DNA of 64,000 bases from Gemella sanguinis ATCC 700632 (lineage in GTDB: Bacteria > Bacillota > Bacilli > Staphylococcales > Gemellaceae), in NCBI RefSeq assembly GCF_000701685.1, contig NZ_JNJO01000003.1, positions 124,001-188,000 on the forward strand. Direction: 5' to 3'. Below are positions 52,221 through 60,845 of the stretch, in pieces. Under the pieces are notes generated by a model, which was given only the letters and a program-made list of their open reading frames with translations, was not told the origin of the DNA and ran no database searches. The stretch's first letter is position 1; the number at the start of each line of letters is the position of its first letter. The translations under genes were made by a program, and so were the position numbers.

Positions 52221-53270
52221 ATGAAATTATCAGTATTAAATTTAGCGCCACTTAGAAGTGGAGAGAACTTTAAAGATGCAATTGATGCGATGGTAAGACT
52301 AGCTCAAAAAACTGAACAATTAGGATACGAAAGATATTGGGTTGCTGAACACCATAATACAAAAAGTGTAGCTAGTAGTGCAACACAATTATTAATACAA
52401 CATACTTTAGCTAATACAAAAAATATAAGAGTTGGTTCAGGTGGTGTTATGCTTCCAAACCATAGTCCATATATAGTTGCTGAACAATATGGTACTTTAG
52501 AAACATTATATCCAGGTCGAGTAGATTTAGGATTAGGTCGTGCACCTGGTACAGATTATAATACTGCAAGAGCTATAAGAAGAAATACAAATAGAGAGCT
52601 AGATTTCAAAAAAGAAATAATTGAACTTTCTGGTTACTTTAAAGATACTAGACCTGTTCATGCATATCCAGCAGCAGGCTTAGATGTACCATTCTATATT
52701 CTTGGGTCTAGTACAGATAGTGCATATTTAGCTGCAGAATTAGGATTACCATATTCATTTGCATCACACTTTGCCCCAGCATTGATGGAAAATGCGGTAG
52801 CTATTTATAGACATTATTTTAAACCTTCTGATGTATTAAAAGAGCCTTATGTAATCTTAGGGGCTAATGCAGTAGTGGCTGATACTGATGAAGAGGCTAA
52901 AATATTATCAACTACACAAATTCAATCATTTCTAAACATAATAACTAGCAATCCGCAAGGAATGGTCCCACCAGTTCAATCGGAAGAAGCTGTTTGGAAA
53001 AACTATATTGCAACTACGAAGGTTCCACATTTTGGACCAATAGCATTTGAACATGATGAAATAGTAGATCATGAAAAATCTGTAGTTAAACAAATGACTA
53101 AAGTTTCGTTTATTGGTAGTAAAGAAACAGTAAAAAAACAAATTGCAGATTTAAAACGTAGAGTTGAGTTTGATGAACTTATGATTAACTCATATATTTA
53201 TGATGAAGAAGCTCAACATCATTCATATGAACTATTAAAAGAATCTGTAGACGAGTTAGAAAACGAATAG
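52221..53270 (+). CDS. Luciferase-like (LLM class) flavin-dependent oxidoreductase, 349 aa
   Basis: A TIM-barrel flavin oxidoreductase of the bacterial luciferase superfamily. Marks are Y-W-V-A-E-H-H-N near residue 45, G-S-G-G-V-M-L-P-N-H near 73-82, and L-G-L-G-R-A-P-G. The substrate is unknown. Relatives are often oxidative or aldehyde-stress genes. The open frame extends left to 52113 inside the MarR gene, but the family start M-K-L-S-V-L-N at 52221, after AAAGGTAGG, is the right one. A GNAT gene follows after 11 bases. Confidence 0.9.
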   Translation: MKLSVLNLAPLRSGENFKDAIDAMVRLAQKTEQLGYERYWVAEHHNTKSVASSATQLLIQHTLANTKNIRVGSGGVMLPNHSPYIVAEQYGTLETLYPGRVDLGLGRAPGTDYNTARAIRRNTNRELDFKKEIIELSGYFKDTRPVHAYPAAGLDVPFYILGSSTDSAYLAAELGLPYSFASHFAPALMENAVAIYRHYFKPSDVLKEPYVILGANAVVADTDEEAKILSTTQIQSFLNIITSNPQGMVPPVQSEEAVWKNYIATTKVPHFGPIAFEHDEIVDHEKSVVKQMTKVSFIGSKETVKKQIADLKRRVEFDELMINSYIYDEEAQHHSYELLKESVDELENE

Positions 53271-53281
53271 GGAGGTGTATA

Positions 53282-53833
53282 ATGTTTATTTATAAAACAA
53301 AGAAGTTTATTTTAAATAATGGTAGTGAATGTAAATTAGTATTACCTGACAAAAAATATGCTGAAGATATCTATAAAATAATAGAAATGGAAAGAAATAG
53401 ACTATCGAAATATTTACCATGGGTAATGGATATGAAATCAGTTCAGGATGAGGAGCAATTCCTAGAGTATAGCATAGATAAAATTCACAAAGAAGAAATG
53501 ATGATGTTTATTATCCTAGTTGATGAGAAAGTAGCTGGAATGATTGATCTTCATAATATAAATAGAAGTGCAAAAAGGGCTGAAGTTGGCTATTGGCTAA
53601 GTGAAAAATTTGAAGGTTATGGTATAATTACACAAGCTGTTGAAAAAATAGAAGAGTATTCTTTTAAAGAATTAAAATTACATAAGTTACAGATAAGAGT
53701 ACATCCTGAAAACAACAAGAGCGCAAGTATTCCTCAACGTTTAGGGTACTTTAAAGAAGCTACACTAGTAGAACATGAAATTTTAAATGGCAAATACATA
53801 GATTTAGATATATTTGCTAAATTAAATAAATAA
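53282..53833 (+). CDS. GNAT acetyltransferase, RimJ/RimL-like, 183 aa
   Basis: An N-acetyltransferase fold with S-K-Y-L-P-W-V near residue 43, A-E-V-G-Y-W-L-S-E-K-F-E-G-Y-G (acetyl-CoA site), and V-H-P-E-N-N-K-S-A-S-I-P-Q-R-L-G-Y near the C-terminus. These are marks of the ribosomal-protein alanine acetyltransferase branch, which also contains many enzymes acting on other amines. GGAGGTG precedes the ATG. It is probably co-transcribed with the oxidoreductase. Confidence 0.9.
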   Translation: MFIYKTKKFILNNGSECKLVLPDKKYAEDIYKIIEMERNRLSKYLPWVMDMKSVQDEEQFLEYSIDKIHKEEMMMFIILVDEKVAGMIDLHNINRSAKRAEVGYWLSEKFEGYGIITQAVEKIEEYSFKELKLHKLQIRVHPENNKSASIPQRLGYFKEATLVEHEILNGKYIDLDIFAKLNK

Positions 53834-53841
53834 GTATAAAG

Positions 53842-53879
53842 AGTAAAGAATTGAAATTTAACAATTCTTTACTTTTTTA
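53842..53879 (+). terminator. Terminator
   Basis: A perfect 12-bp stem AGTAAAGAATTG / CAATTCTTTACT followed by TTTTTTA. Confidence 0.93.
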
Positions 53880-53887
53880 CATATAAT

Positions 53888-53902
53888 TGATAATAATTAT
53901 TA
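53888..53902. promoter_or_regulatory. Fur box upstream of the ABC pair
   Basis: TGATAATAATTATTA matches 14 of 15 bases of the Gram-positive Fur 7-1-7 consensus TGATAATnATTATCA. It abuts the -35 element of the promoter. Confidence 0.65.
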
Positions 53903-53931
53903 TTTACAATCAAACATAAGAGTGATAAAAT
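53903..53931 (+). promoter_or_regulatory. Promoter of the ABC pair
   Basis: TTTACA (53903-53908), 17 bases, then extended -10 TGaTAAAAT ending at 53931. Confidence 0.6.
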
Positions 53932-54007
53932 TAATGTAAGGGTTTTAAAGTTATTATTTAATTATTTCTTTAACTGGAAGTTTATACAAAAAAATAAGGA
54001 GGAAATT

Positions 54008-55756
54008 ATGTTAAATGTATATAAAAAAATTTTATCTTATGTTCCTAAAGAACGATATTTGGCATATATAGGGATTTTATTATCTATGTTGTCCGTAGTA
54101 TTCAAAGTATGGGGATACTATTATTTAAGTAAGTTTTTAATTGAAATAATAGTTTATAACAATATAGAGAATGCTAAATATTATGGATTTTGTATAGTTG
54201 GTTTACTAATTATAGGTATTACATTATATGGAATTGCAGGTATATTAACACATGTATTAGGATTTAGATTGGAAACAAATCTTAGAAAATATGGAATTGA
54301 AGGATTATCAAAAGCGAGCTTTAGTTTTTTTGACACTCATCCTTCAGGAAAAACTAGAAAAATAATAGATGATAATGCAACGGATACACATATGATTGTA
54401 GCACATTTAATACCTGATAATGCTGGAGCTATATTAATGCCAATTCTATTATTAGTTCTTGGATTTTTAGTTAGTATAAAAGTAGGGATTATTCTGATAA
54501 TACTGAGTATTGTTGGAGGAATATCTCTATCTATGATGACTGGTGAAAAAGAATTTATGAAGATTTATCAAGAATCTTTAGAAACTTTAAGTAGTGAAAC
54601 AGTAGAGTATGTTAGAGGAATTCAAGTTATTAAAATTTTTGGTATTAGTGTTGAATCATTTAAAGCCTTAAATACAGCCATAAAAAATTATTCTAAATAT
54701 TCTTTAGAATATGCTATGTCTTGTAAACGAGGTTTTGTTGGATTTCAATGGTTCTTTTTTAGTTTTATAGCTATGGTAATCCCAATTCTTTTACTGTTTT
54801 ACAATATTGAAGATCCAAAAATGTTGGCTGTTGAATTGATTATGGTACTATTTTTAAGCGGGGCACTGTTTGTTTCATTAATGGCAATAATGTACGTATC
54901 GATGTATGCATTTATGGGACAATCTGTTGTTGAAAAACTAGAGAGTATTTTTGAAGAAATGAATAGTAATAAATTAACATTTGGTACTAATAATGAGTTT
55001 GAAAATTATAATATTACATTTGAAAATGTTAGCTTTGGGTATACTGATAAAAAAATTATAAATAATTTGAGTTTTAGTTTAGAAGAAAATAAAAGCTATG
55101 CCTTAGTGGGATCATCTGGAAGTGGTAAATCTACTATTGCAAAACTAATTTCTGGTTTTTATAAGGTAGATGGTGGAGTTATCAAAATTGGAGATAAAAG
55201 TATAAGTTCATACACTGAAGAGGCTTTGATTAATAATATTGCGTTTGTTTTTCAAAATGTGAAACTATTTAAAACCTCAATCTATGATAATGTAAAAATT
55301 GGTAAAGCTGATGCATCGTATGAAGAGGTTATGACTGCTATGCGTTTAGCGGGATGTGATAGTATTCTTGATAAATTTAGTGAAAGGGAACAAACTCAAA
55401 TAGGTACTAAGGGAGTATATCTATCAGGTGGTGAAAAACAACGTATTGCAATTGCTCGTGCAATATTAAAAGATGCAAAAATTATTATTATGGATGAAGC
55501 TAGTGCAGCAGTTGATCCAGAAAATGAATATGAATTGCAACGTGCATTTTCAAATTTAATAAAAGATAAAACAGTTATTATGATTGCTCATAGATTACCT
55601 AGTATTAGAAATGTAGATGAGATATTAGTAATGGATAATGGGGAAATAATAGAACGTGGAACTGATAGGGAGTTGATGGCTTTGGATGGTGAGTATAAAA
55701 AACTCCAAAGTTTATACAGTAAAGCAAATGAGTGGAGGGTTAATTATGAAAAATAA
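54008..55756 (+). CDS. ABC transporter, fused membrane and ATPase domains, subunit 1 (YbtP/IrtA-like), 582 aa
   Basis: An exporter-fold half-transporter with six helices in residues 15-300. Its ATPase domain has G-S-S-G-S-G-K-S-T, signature L-S-G-G-E-K-Q-R-I, and I-I-M-D-E-A-S-A-A-V-D. The A-S-A-A-V-D ending instead of A-T-S-x-L-D, and the pairing with a similar gene, recall the YbtPQ/IrtAB group, which import iron-siderophores despite the exporter fold. The Fur box upstream supports iron regulation. The next gene overlaps it by 11 bases, so a heterodimer is expected. Confidence 0.88.
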   Translation: MLNVYKKILSYVPKERYLAYIGILLSMLSVVFKVWGYYYLSKFLIEIIVYNNIENAKYYGFCIVGLLIIGITLYGIAGILTHVLGFRLETNLRKYGIEGLSKASFSFFDTHPSGKTRKIIDDNATDTHMIVAHLIPDNAGAILMPILLLVLGFLVSIKVGIILIILSIVGGISLSMMTGEKEFMKIYQESLETLSSETVEYVRGIQVIKIFGISVESFKALNTAIKNYSKYSLEYAMSCKRGFVGFQWFFFSFIAMVIPILLLFYNIEDPKMLAVELIMVLFLSGALFVSLMAIMYVSMYAFMGQSVVEKLESIFEEMNSNKLTFGTNNEFENYNITFENVSFGYTDKKIINNLSFSLEENKSYALVGSSGSGKSTIAKLISGFYKVDGGVIKIGDKSISSYTEEALINNIAFVFQNVKLFKTSIYDNVKIGKADASYEEVMTAMRLAGCDSILDKFSEREQTQIGTKGVYLSGGEKQRIAIARAILKDAKIIIMDEASAAVDPENEYELQRAFSNLIKDKTVIMIAHRLPSIRNVDEILVMDNGEIIERGTDRELMALDGEYKKLQSLYSKANEWRVNYEK

Positions 55757-57464
55757 AATTAAAAATTGGTTTGCTTTAACAAATCAAGGAGCAAGTGATT
55801 TAATAAGAGCCAGTATTTTATCATTTCTAGTATATTTTTCAAATATGTTTCCTGCTATGTTACTTATGATTTTAGTAGATGAACTTTTATTAGGAAATGT
55901 TAAAAGTAAATATCTATATATAGTAATATCAATAGTGGTATTGATTGTTATATATGTACTTTTGGCTAAAGAATATGATGCATTATACAGTGCAACCTAT
56001 AAAGAAAGTGCTAATTTAAGAATAGATATAGCTACAACATTAAGTAAACTTCCTCTTGCATATTTTTCAAAACACAACTTATCAGATATAAGTCAAACCG
56101 TTATGAAAGATGTTGAAGCAATAGAACATGCAATGAGTCATGCAATGGCAAAAATTATAGGATTTATACTTTTCTTCCCTATTATGTCTATACTTATGTT
56201 AGTTGGGAATATATATTTAGGTTTATCAATAATGATTCCTGTAGTCCTAAGTTATTCTCTAATACTAGTTTCTAAAAGAATTCAATTAAAAAAACAATAT
56301 GAAAATTTTGAGCAACTTCGTCATAATTCTGAAAGCTTCCAAGAAGCAATTGAACTTCAACAAGATATTAAAAGTTTTGGTTTAGGCAATAAGATAAGAG
56401 AAAAATTAAATAAAGATATGGATAAAAGTGAAAAATTAAAACTTAAAGTGGAAATGGTACTATTTATACCTTTATTTTTATCATGGGTTGTTGCTCAAGG
56501 AACTTTAGTAGTCGTAATAATAGTTGGAACAGCACTTTATGCGAGTGGAAGTATTAATATATTGTACTTGATTGGTTATATATTTGTTGCGATGAAAATG
56601 AAAGATATAGTTGATGGATTAGCTGCGAATACTTCAGAATTATTTTACCTAGATGCTCGTATCAAACGAATCAAAGAATTGAGAGAAACTCAAATTCAAA
56701 AAGGTAAAGAAATTAAATTGAATAATTTTGGTATTGAATTAAAAAATGTAAAATTTGGTTATGATAAAGATAGTCCAGTATTGAAAGATGTCAGTTTTAC
56801 AGCTAATCAAAATGAAGTTACAGCGCTAGTTGGTGTTTCAGGGTGTGGTAAAACTAGTATTTTAAAATTAATATCTAGATTATATGATTATGATGATGGA
56901 CAGATAATTATAGATGGACATGATATAAAAGAAATTTCTACTGATACACTATATAAATATGTTTCAATTGTCTTCCAAGATGTTGTATTATTCAATACAT
57001 CTATTATGGAAAATATAAGAATAGGACGTAGTAGTGCTACTGATGAAGAAGTTATGGTAGCTGCGAAGATGGCTTGTTGTGATTTTATAGATGATTTAGA
57101 AAATGGGTACAATACAATAGTTGGTGAAAATGGAGCAACCTTATCTGGAGGGGAAAGACAAAGATTATCAATAGCCAGAGCATTTTTGAAAGATTCTCCT
57201 ATAGTTATTTTAGATGAGATATCTGCAGCATTAGATGTGGAAAATGAGAAAAAGATTCAAGATAGTTTAAATAATCTAATAAAAAATAAAACAGTAATTG
57301 TTATTTCTCATAGACTTAAATCAATAGAAAATGTCGATAAAATTATTGTCTTAGATAATGGAATAGTTGAGTGCCAAGGAACACATAGTTACTTGTTAGA
57401 ACATTCTAAGGTATATGGAAAACTAATTGAGAGATCAAAAGCAGTAGAGAACTTTAAGTATTAA
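55746..57464 (+). CDS. ABC transporter, fused membrane and ATPase domains, subunit 2 (YbtQ/IrtB-like), 572 aa
   Basis: The partner of the preceding protein: six helices, then the ATPase domain with G-V-S-G-C-G-K-T-S, signature L-S-G-G-E-R-Q-R-L, and I-L-D-E-I-S-A-A-L-D. The D-loop region has I-S-A-A-L-D, again unlike typical drug exporters. The open frame extends to 55686, but GGAGGG before the ATG at 55746 fixes the start inside the end of subunit 1. The substrate is probably an iron-siderophore or other metal chelate, inferred from the Fur box and family resemblance. No binding protein or siderophore synthase lies nearby. Confidence 0.88.
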   Translation: MKNKIKNWFALTNQGASDLIRASILSFLVYFSNMFPAMLLMILVDELLLGNVKSKYLYIVISIVVLIVIYVLLAKEYDALYSATYKESANLRIDIATTLSKLPLAYFSKHNLSDISQTVMKDVEAIEHAMSHAMAKIIGFILFFPIMSILMLVGNIYLGLSIMIPVVLSYSLILVSKRIQLKKQYENFEQLRHNSESFQEAIELQQDIKSFGLGNKIREKLNKDMDKSEKLKLKVEMVLFIPLFLSWVVAQGTLVVVIIVGTALYASGSINILYLIGYIFVAMKMKDIVDGLAANTSELFYLDARIKRIKELRETQIQKGKEIKLNNFGIELKNVKFGYDKDSPVLKDVSFTANQNEVTALVGVSGCGKTSILKLISRLYDYDDGQIIIDGHDIKEISTDTLYKYVSIVFQDVVLFNTSIMENIRIGRSSATDEEVMVAAKMACCDFIDDLENGYNTIVGENGATLSGGERQRLSIARAFLKDSPIVILDEISAALDVENEKKIQDSLNNLIKNKTVIVISHRLKSIENVDKIIVLDNGIVECQGTHSYLLEHSKVYGKLIERSKAVENFKY

Positions 57465-57576
57465 AAAAGATAAAATATAATTTACTGAAAAATATTGATA
57501 TGGTATTTCTTTTAACAATGGTTATTAATTATATTTTATGATAAACTATATTTAGTAAACTTAGGAGGTTTAAAGA

Positions 57577-58509
57577 ATGTTAAAAACTAATTTTTTAGAT
57601 GTAGAATTATCTAATCCGTTGATGAATGCATCTGGTGTACACTGTATGACAATTGAGGAATTAGATGAATTAGCTAACAGTGATGCAGGAGCTTTTGTAA
57701 CAAAAACAGCAACTCGTGATTATAGAGAGGGAAATCCTGAACCTAGATATTATGATACTGCCTTAGGAAGTATTAATTCTATGGGATTACCAAATAATGG
57801 TTTAGATTACTACTTAGATTATGTAATTAAACGACAAAAAGAAGGAGCTAAATTGCAATTTTTATCAGTAACTGGCATGAGTTATGAGGAAAATATTTCG
57901 TTACTGAAAAAAATTCAAGAAAGCGAGTATGAGGGAGTTACAGAATTTAATTTATCATGTCCAAACGTACCAGGTAAACCACAAATCGCTTATGATTTTG
58001 AATTAACTGAAAAATTATTAAGTGAGGTATTTACATTCTTTACAAAACCATTAGGTGTTAAATTACCTCCATATTTTGATATTGCCCACTTTGACGAAAT
58101 GGCAAAAATACTAAACAAGTTTCCTTTAACTTATGTAAATAGTGTAAATAGTGTAGGAAATGGATTATACATTGATATTGATAAAGAACAAGTAGTAATA
58201 AAACCTAAAGGTGGTTTTGGAGGACTTGGTGGTGAATATATTAAACCTACAGCTTTAGCTAATGTCCGAGCATTTAGAGAACGCCTAAATCCTAGTATAA
58301 AAATTATAGGTACAGGTGGAGTAATAAATGGTAGAGATGTATTTGAGCATATTTTATGTGGAGCAGATTTAGTTCAAGTAGGAACGACACTACATAAAGA
58401 AGGTGTAGCAGTATTTTCTAGATTAACAAAAGAGCTTCAAGAAGTTATGAAAGAAAAAGGTTATGAAAGTTTAAATGACTTTAGAGGAAAATTAAAAGTT
58501 ATAGAGTAA
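57577..58509 (+). CDS. pyrD: Dihydroorotate dehydrogenase, class 1A
   Basis: Oxidises dihydroorotate to orotate in pyrimidine synthesis, using FMN and (class 1A) fumarate as acceptor in the cytosol. 310 residues, normal for PyrDA. It shows N-P-L-M-N-A-S-G-V, the active-site loop N-L-S-C-P-N with catalytic cysteine C128 (class 2 enzymes have serine), and the FMN phosphate site G-T-G-G-V followed by G-A-D-L-V-Q-V-G-T. It stands alone with its own terminator and is not inside a pyr operon. AGGAGG precedes the ATG. Confidence 0.96.
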   Translation: MLKTNFLDVELSNPLMNASGVHCMTIEELDELANSDAGAFVTKTATRDYREGNPEPRYYDTALGSINSMGLPNNGLDYYLDYVIKRQKEGAKLQFLSVTGMSYEENISLLKKIQESEYEGVTEFNLSCPNVPGKPQIAYDFELTEKLLSEVFTFFTKPLGVKLPPYFDIAHFDEMAKILNKFPLTYVNSVNSVGNGLYIDIDKEQVVIKPKGGFGGLGGEYIKPTALANVRAFRERLNPSIKIIGTGGVINGRDVFEHILCGADLVQVGTTLHKEGVAVFSRLTKELQEVMKEKGYESLNDFRGKLKVIE

Positions 58510-58512
58510 ACC

Positions 58513-58547
58513 AAAAAGACTAGTGAAATTTTATCACTAGTCTTTTA
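58513..58547 (+). terminator. Terminator after pyrD
   Basis: A perfect 12-bp stem AAAGACTAGTGA / TCACTAGTCTTT followed by T-rich sequence. Confidence 0.9.
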
Positions 58548-58628
58548 ATCTTAAAATATAATTATCCGTTTTCAATCGTATATAAATGAGAAATTTATAA
58601 AAAATATATGGAAAATGATAAATAACCC

Positions 58629-58657
58629 TTGCAAAAATAAAAAAAAGTTGCTATTAT
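58629..58657 (+). promoter_or_regulatory. Promoter of the riboswitch-pbuX transcript
   Basis: TTGCAA (58629-58634), 17 bases, extended -10 TGcTATTAT ending at 58657. Confidence 0.7.
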
Positions 58658-58670
58658 ATATAGAAAATCA

Positions 58671-58742
58671 CGCACATATAATAGCAAGAATATGGCTTGC
58701 GAGTTTCTACCATCTAACCGTAAATTATGATGACTATGGGCA
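58671..58742 (+). ncRNA. Purine riboswitch aptamer, guanine type
   Basis: The conserved core is present: ATATAAT, the P2 stem GCAAG / CTTGC around AATATGG, GTTTCTACC, a P3 loop with AACCGTAAA, and GACTATG. Cytosine in GACTATG is the base that pairs with guanine, hypoxanthine or xanthine. Adenine riboswitches have GATTATG. It lies before a xanthine permease gene, its usual partner. Confidence 0.93.
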
Positions 58743-58802
58743 TTCTTTTTAATAATGTTATTATTTATATTTTAAAATATAGAATGACTGTATAAAGAAA
58801 GC

Positions 58803-58840
58803 TGCCTATAATATTTTTTATAGGTTGTTTTTTTATTTTT
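58803..58840 (+). terminator. Expression-platform terminator of the riboswitch
   Basis: A CCTATAA / TTATAGG stem is followed after a few bases by TTTTTTTTATTTTT. Ligand binding would favour it and switch the permease off. Confidence 0.8.
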
Positions 58841-58894
58841 AGAGACTTTTCCATATTTATTGATAGTTGTGTAAAGAAAAAAGGAGACATTATT

Positions 58895-60157
58895 TTGAAA
58901 ACATTTATTTTAAGCTTACAGCACGTACTGGCGATGTATGCAGGTGCAGTTATCGTACCAATACTTGTTGCTCAGGGGTTAGGGCTTACAGGAGAGCAAA
59001 CTACGTATTTAGTATCAGTTGATATTTTTATGTGTGGTGTTGCAACATTTTTACAAGTATATAGAGGTAAATTTACAGGTATTGGATTGCCTGTTGTACT
59101 AGGATGTACATTTACAGCAGTTGCCCCAATGATAACAATTGGTAAAACAGCTGGTCTAGCTACAATGTATGGATCTATTTTTATTTCTGGTGTAGTAGTT
59201 GTGTTAATAGCACCTGTATTTGCAAAAGTAGCTAAATTATTCCCTCCTGTAGTTACAGGAAGTGTTGTTACTATTATTGGGATAACATTAGTTCCAGTTG
59301 CAATGAAATATATTGCAGGTGGAGAGGGTGCTTCAGATTTTGGGAATCCTAAATATATACTACTTGCTTGTATTACATTAGCAATAATCTTAGTAATTTA
59401 TAGATTTACAACTGGATTTATTCAATCTATTGCAATATTAATAGGTATAGTAGTTGGTACAATTATTGCTAGCTTTATGGGTATGGTAAGTTTGGATGAA
59501 GTAATAAAAGCTGGTTGGTTCCAACATCCAACACCATTTAAATTCTCAGGATTTGAGTTTCATGGAAGTTCGATCTTAACTTTCGTGATTGTGGGTATTG
59601 TTAGTATGATTGAATCAACAGGTGTATATTATGCCCTAGGAAATATCTGTGATAAACCAATTAAAGAAAATGATTTAAGAAGAGGATACTTAGCAGAAGG
59701 GTTAGCAGTAATGATTGGTTCAACAGTTAATGCTTTCCCGTATACTACATATTCACAAAACGTTGGTTTAGTTCAAATTTCTGGAGTAAAAAGTAAAAAA
59801 GTTATGTACGTAATGGTATTATTATTACTAGTATTTGGATCGATTCCTAAAGTTGGAGCATTAGCAACAATCGTTCCTCAACCAGTCTTAGGTGGAGCTA
59901 TGATAAGTATGTTTGGTATGGTTCTTGCATACGGTGTTAAAATGTTAGGGAACACAGACTTTGCTAAACAAGAGAATTTAATGATTATTGCATGTTCAGT
60001 AGGATTAGGATTAGGTGTTACAACAGTACCTTCAGCATTCGCTCAACTACCATCATATATTCGTACATTTACTGATAGTGGTATTGTATTAGGAACTGTA
60101 GTAGCAATTATTATGAACCTAATTTTCAACAGAAAATCTAAACGAAATCAAAAATAA
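58895..60157 (+). CDS. pbuX: Xanthine permease (NCS2 family)
   Basis: A membrane symporter of 420 residues with about 14 helices. It starts L-Q-H-V-L-A-M-Y-A-G-A-V-I-V-P and has the NCS2 signature near residue 240 (I-E-S-T-G-V-Y-Y-A-L-G) plus N-A-F-P-Y-T-T-Y-S-Q-N-V-G. This Q-N-V-G form is typical of xanthine/uric-acid branches. The start codon is TTG at 58895, 8 bases after AAGGAG. It is controlled by the guanine riboswitch upstream. No xpt gene accompanies it. Confidence 0.94.
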   Translation: MKTFILSLQHVLAMYAGAVIVPILVAQGLGLTGEQTTYLVSVDIFMCGVATFLQVYRGKFTGIGLPVVLGCTFTAVAPMITIGKTAGLATMYGSIFISGVVVVLIAPVFAKVAKLFPPVVTGSVVTIIGITLVPVAMKYIAGGEGASDFGNPKYILLACITLAIILVIYRFTTGFIQSIAILIGIVVGTIIASFMGMVSLDEVIKAGWFQHPTPFKFSGFEFHGSSILTFVIVGIVSMIESTGVYYALGNICDKPIKENDLRRGYLAEGLAVMIGSTVNAFPYTTYSQNVGLVQISGVKSKKVMYVMVLLLLVFGSIPKVGALATIVPQPVLGGAMISMFGMVLAYGVKMLGNTDFAKQENLMIIACSVGLGLGVTTVPSAFAQLPSYIRTFTDSGIVLGTVVAIIMNLIFNRKSKRNQK

Positions 60158-60166
60158 TATTATTTA

Positions 60167-60200
60167 AAACCGCAGACTTAGTGTTTGTGGTTTCTTTATT
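60167..60200 (+). terminator. Terminator after pbuX
   Basis: AAACCGCAGAC pairs with GTTTGTGGTTT (two G-T pairs), then CTTTATTT. Confidence 0.8.
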
Positions 60201-60251
60201 TACACAGATTCTTTAAGTGATATTGTTATAGGTAAATATATAGTATTTTAG

Positions 60252-60280
60252 TGTACAAAATAAATAATATATAGTATAAT
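60252..60280 (+). promoter_or_regulatory. ctsR operon promoter
   Basis: TGTACA (60252-60257), 17 bases, perfect TATAAT (60275-60280). Confidence 0.7.
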
Positions 60281-60289
60281 TTATTTAAA

Positions 60290-60306
60290 GGTCAATTTTA
60301 GTCAAT
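60290..60306 (+). promoter_or_regulatory. CtsR operator
   Basis: The heptad repeat GGTCAAT-TTT-AGTCAAT matches the CtsR box (two RGTCAAA-type heptads separated by three bases). It lies just after the -10, over the transcript start. Confidence 0.88.
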
Positions 60307-60322
60307 AAAGGAGGGTGACCTT

Positions 60323-60841
60323 ATGAATAACAATATGACTGATATACTGGAGCAGTATATAAAGGAATTATTTGAAAAAGCGTCAGAAAATCAAATAGTA
60401 ATAAAAAGAAGTAATGTTGCACAAAAATTTGATTGTGTTCCTTCTCAATTGAACTATGTTATAAAAACTCGTTTTACTCCAGAACATGGATTTATTATTG
60501 AAAGTAAGCGAGGAGGTGGAGGGTTCATTAGAATAACAAAAATAACTCTTCACAATGGAACTGATTATTTAGATTATTTGATAGATAATATCGAAGGAGA
60601 AACAATAGAAGTTGAAGAAGCAGTAAGAATAGTAAAAATACTCTTAGATAAAGGATATATCGATAAATTTGATTATAATCATTTTGCTGATAGTGTTGAT
60701 ACTGTAGTTGCTACGTACAATCAATTTTTAGAACATGTTAATGATGATGTTGCCGAACAAATGCAAAATAGTACTAAGGTGCATCTTAAAGATATGACTA
60801 TTAAGTTTTTAGAAAATATAAAATATAATAAGAGAGGATAA
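60323..60841 (+). CDS. ctsR: CtsR, class III heat-shock repressor
   Basis: A winged-helix repressor of clp genes, 172 residues. The N-terminal DNA-binding region has V-P-S-Q-L-N-Y-V-I-K-T-R-F and the wing S-K-R-G-G-G-G-F-I-R-I, which includes the glycine-rich tip that McsB arginine kinase phosphorylates in Bacillus. No mcsA or mcsB follows; clpC begins 4 bases after the stop, the streptococcal arrangement. It represses its own operon through the box at 60290. GGAGGGTGA precedes the ATG. Confidence 0.97.
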   Translation: MNNNMTDILEQYIKELFEKASENQIVIKRSNVAQKFDCVPSQLNYVIKTRFTPEHGFIIESKRGGGGFIRITKITLHNGTDYLDYLIDNIEGETIEVEEAVRIVKILLDKGYIDKFDYNHFADSVDTVVATYNQFLEHVNDDVAEQMQNSTKVHLKDMTIKFLENIKYNKRG

Positions 60842-60845
60842 AGTT

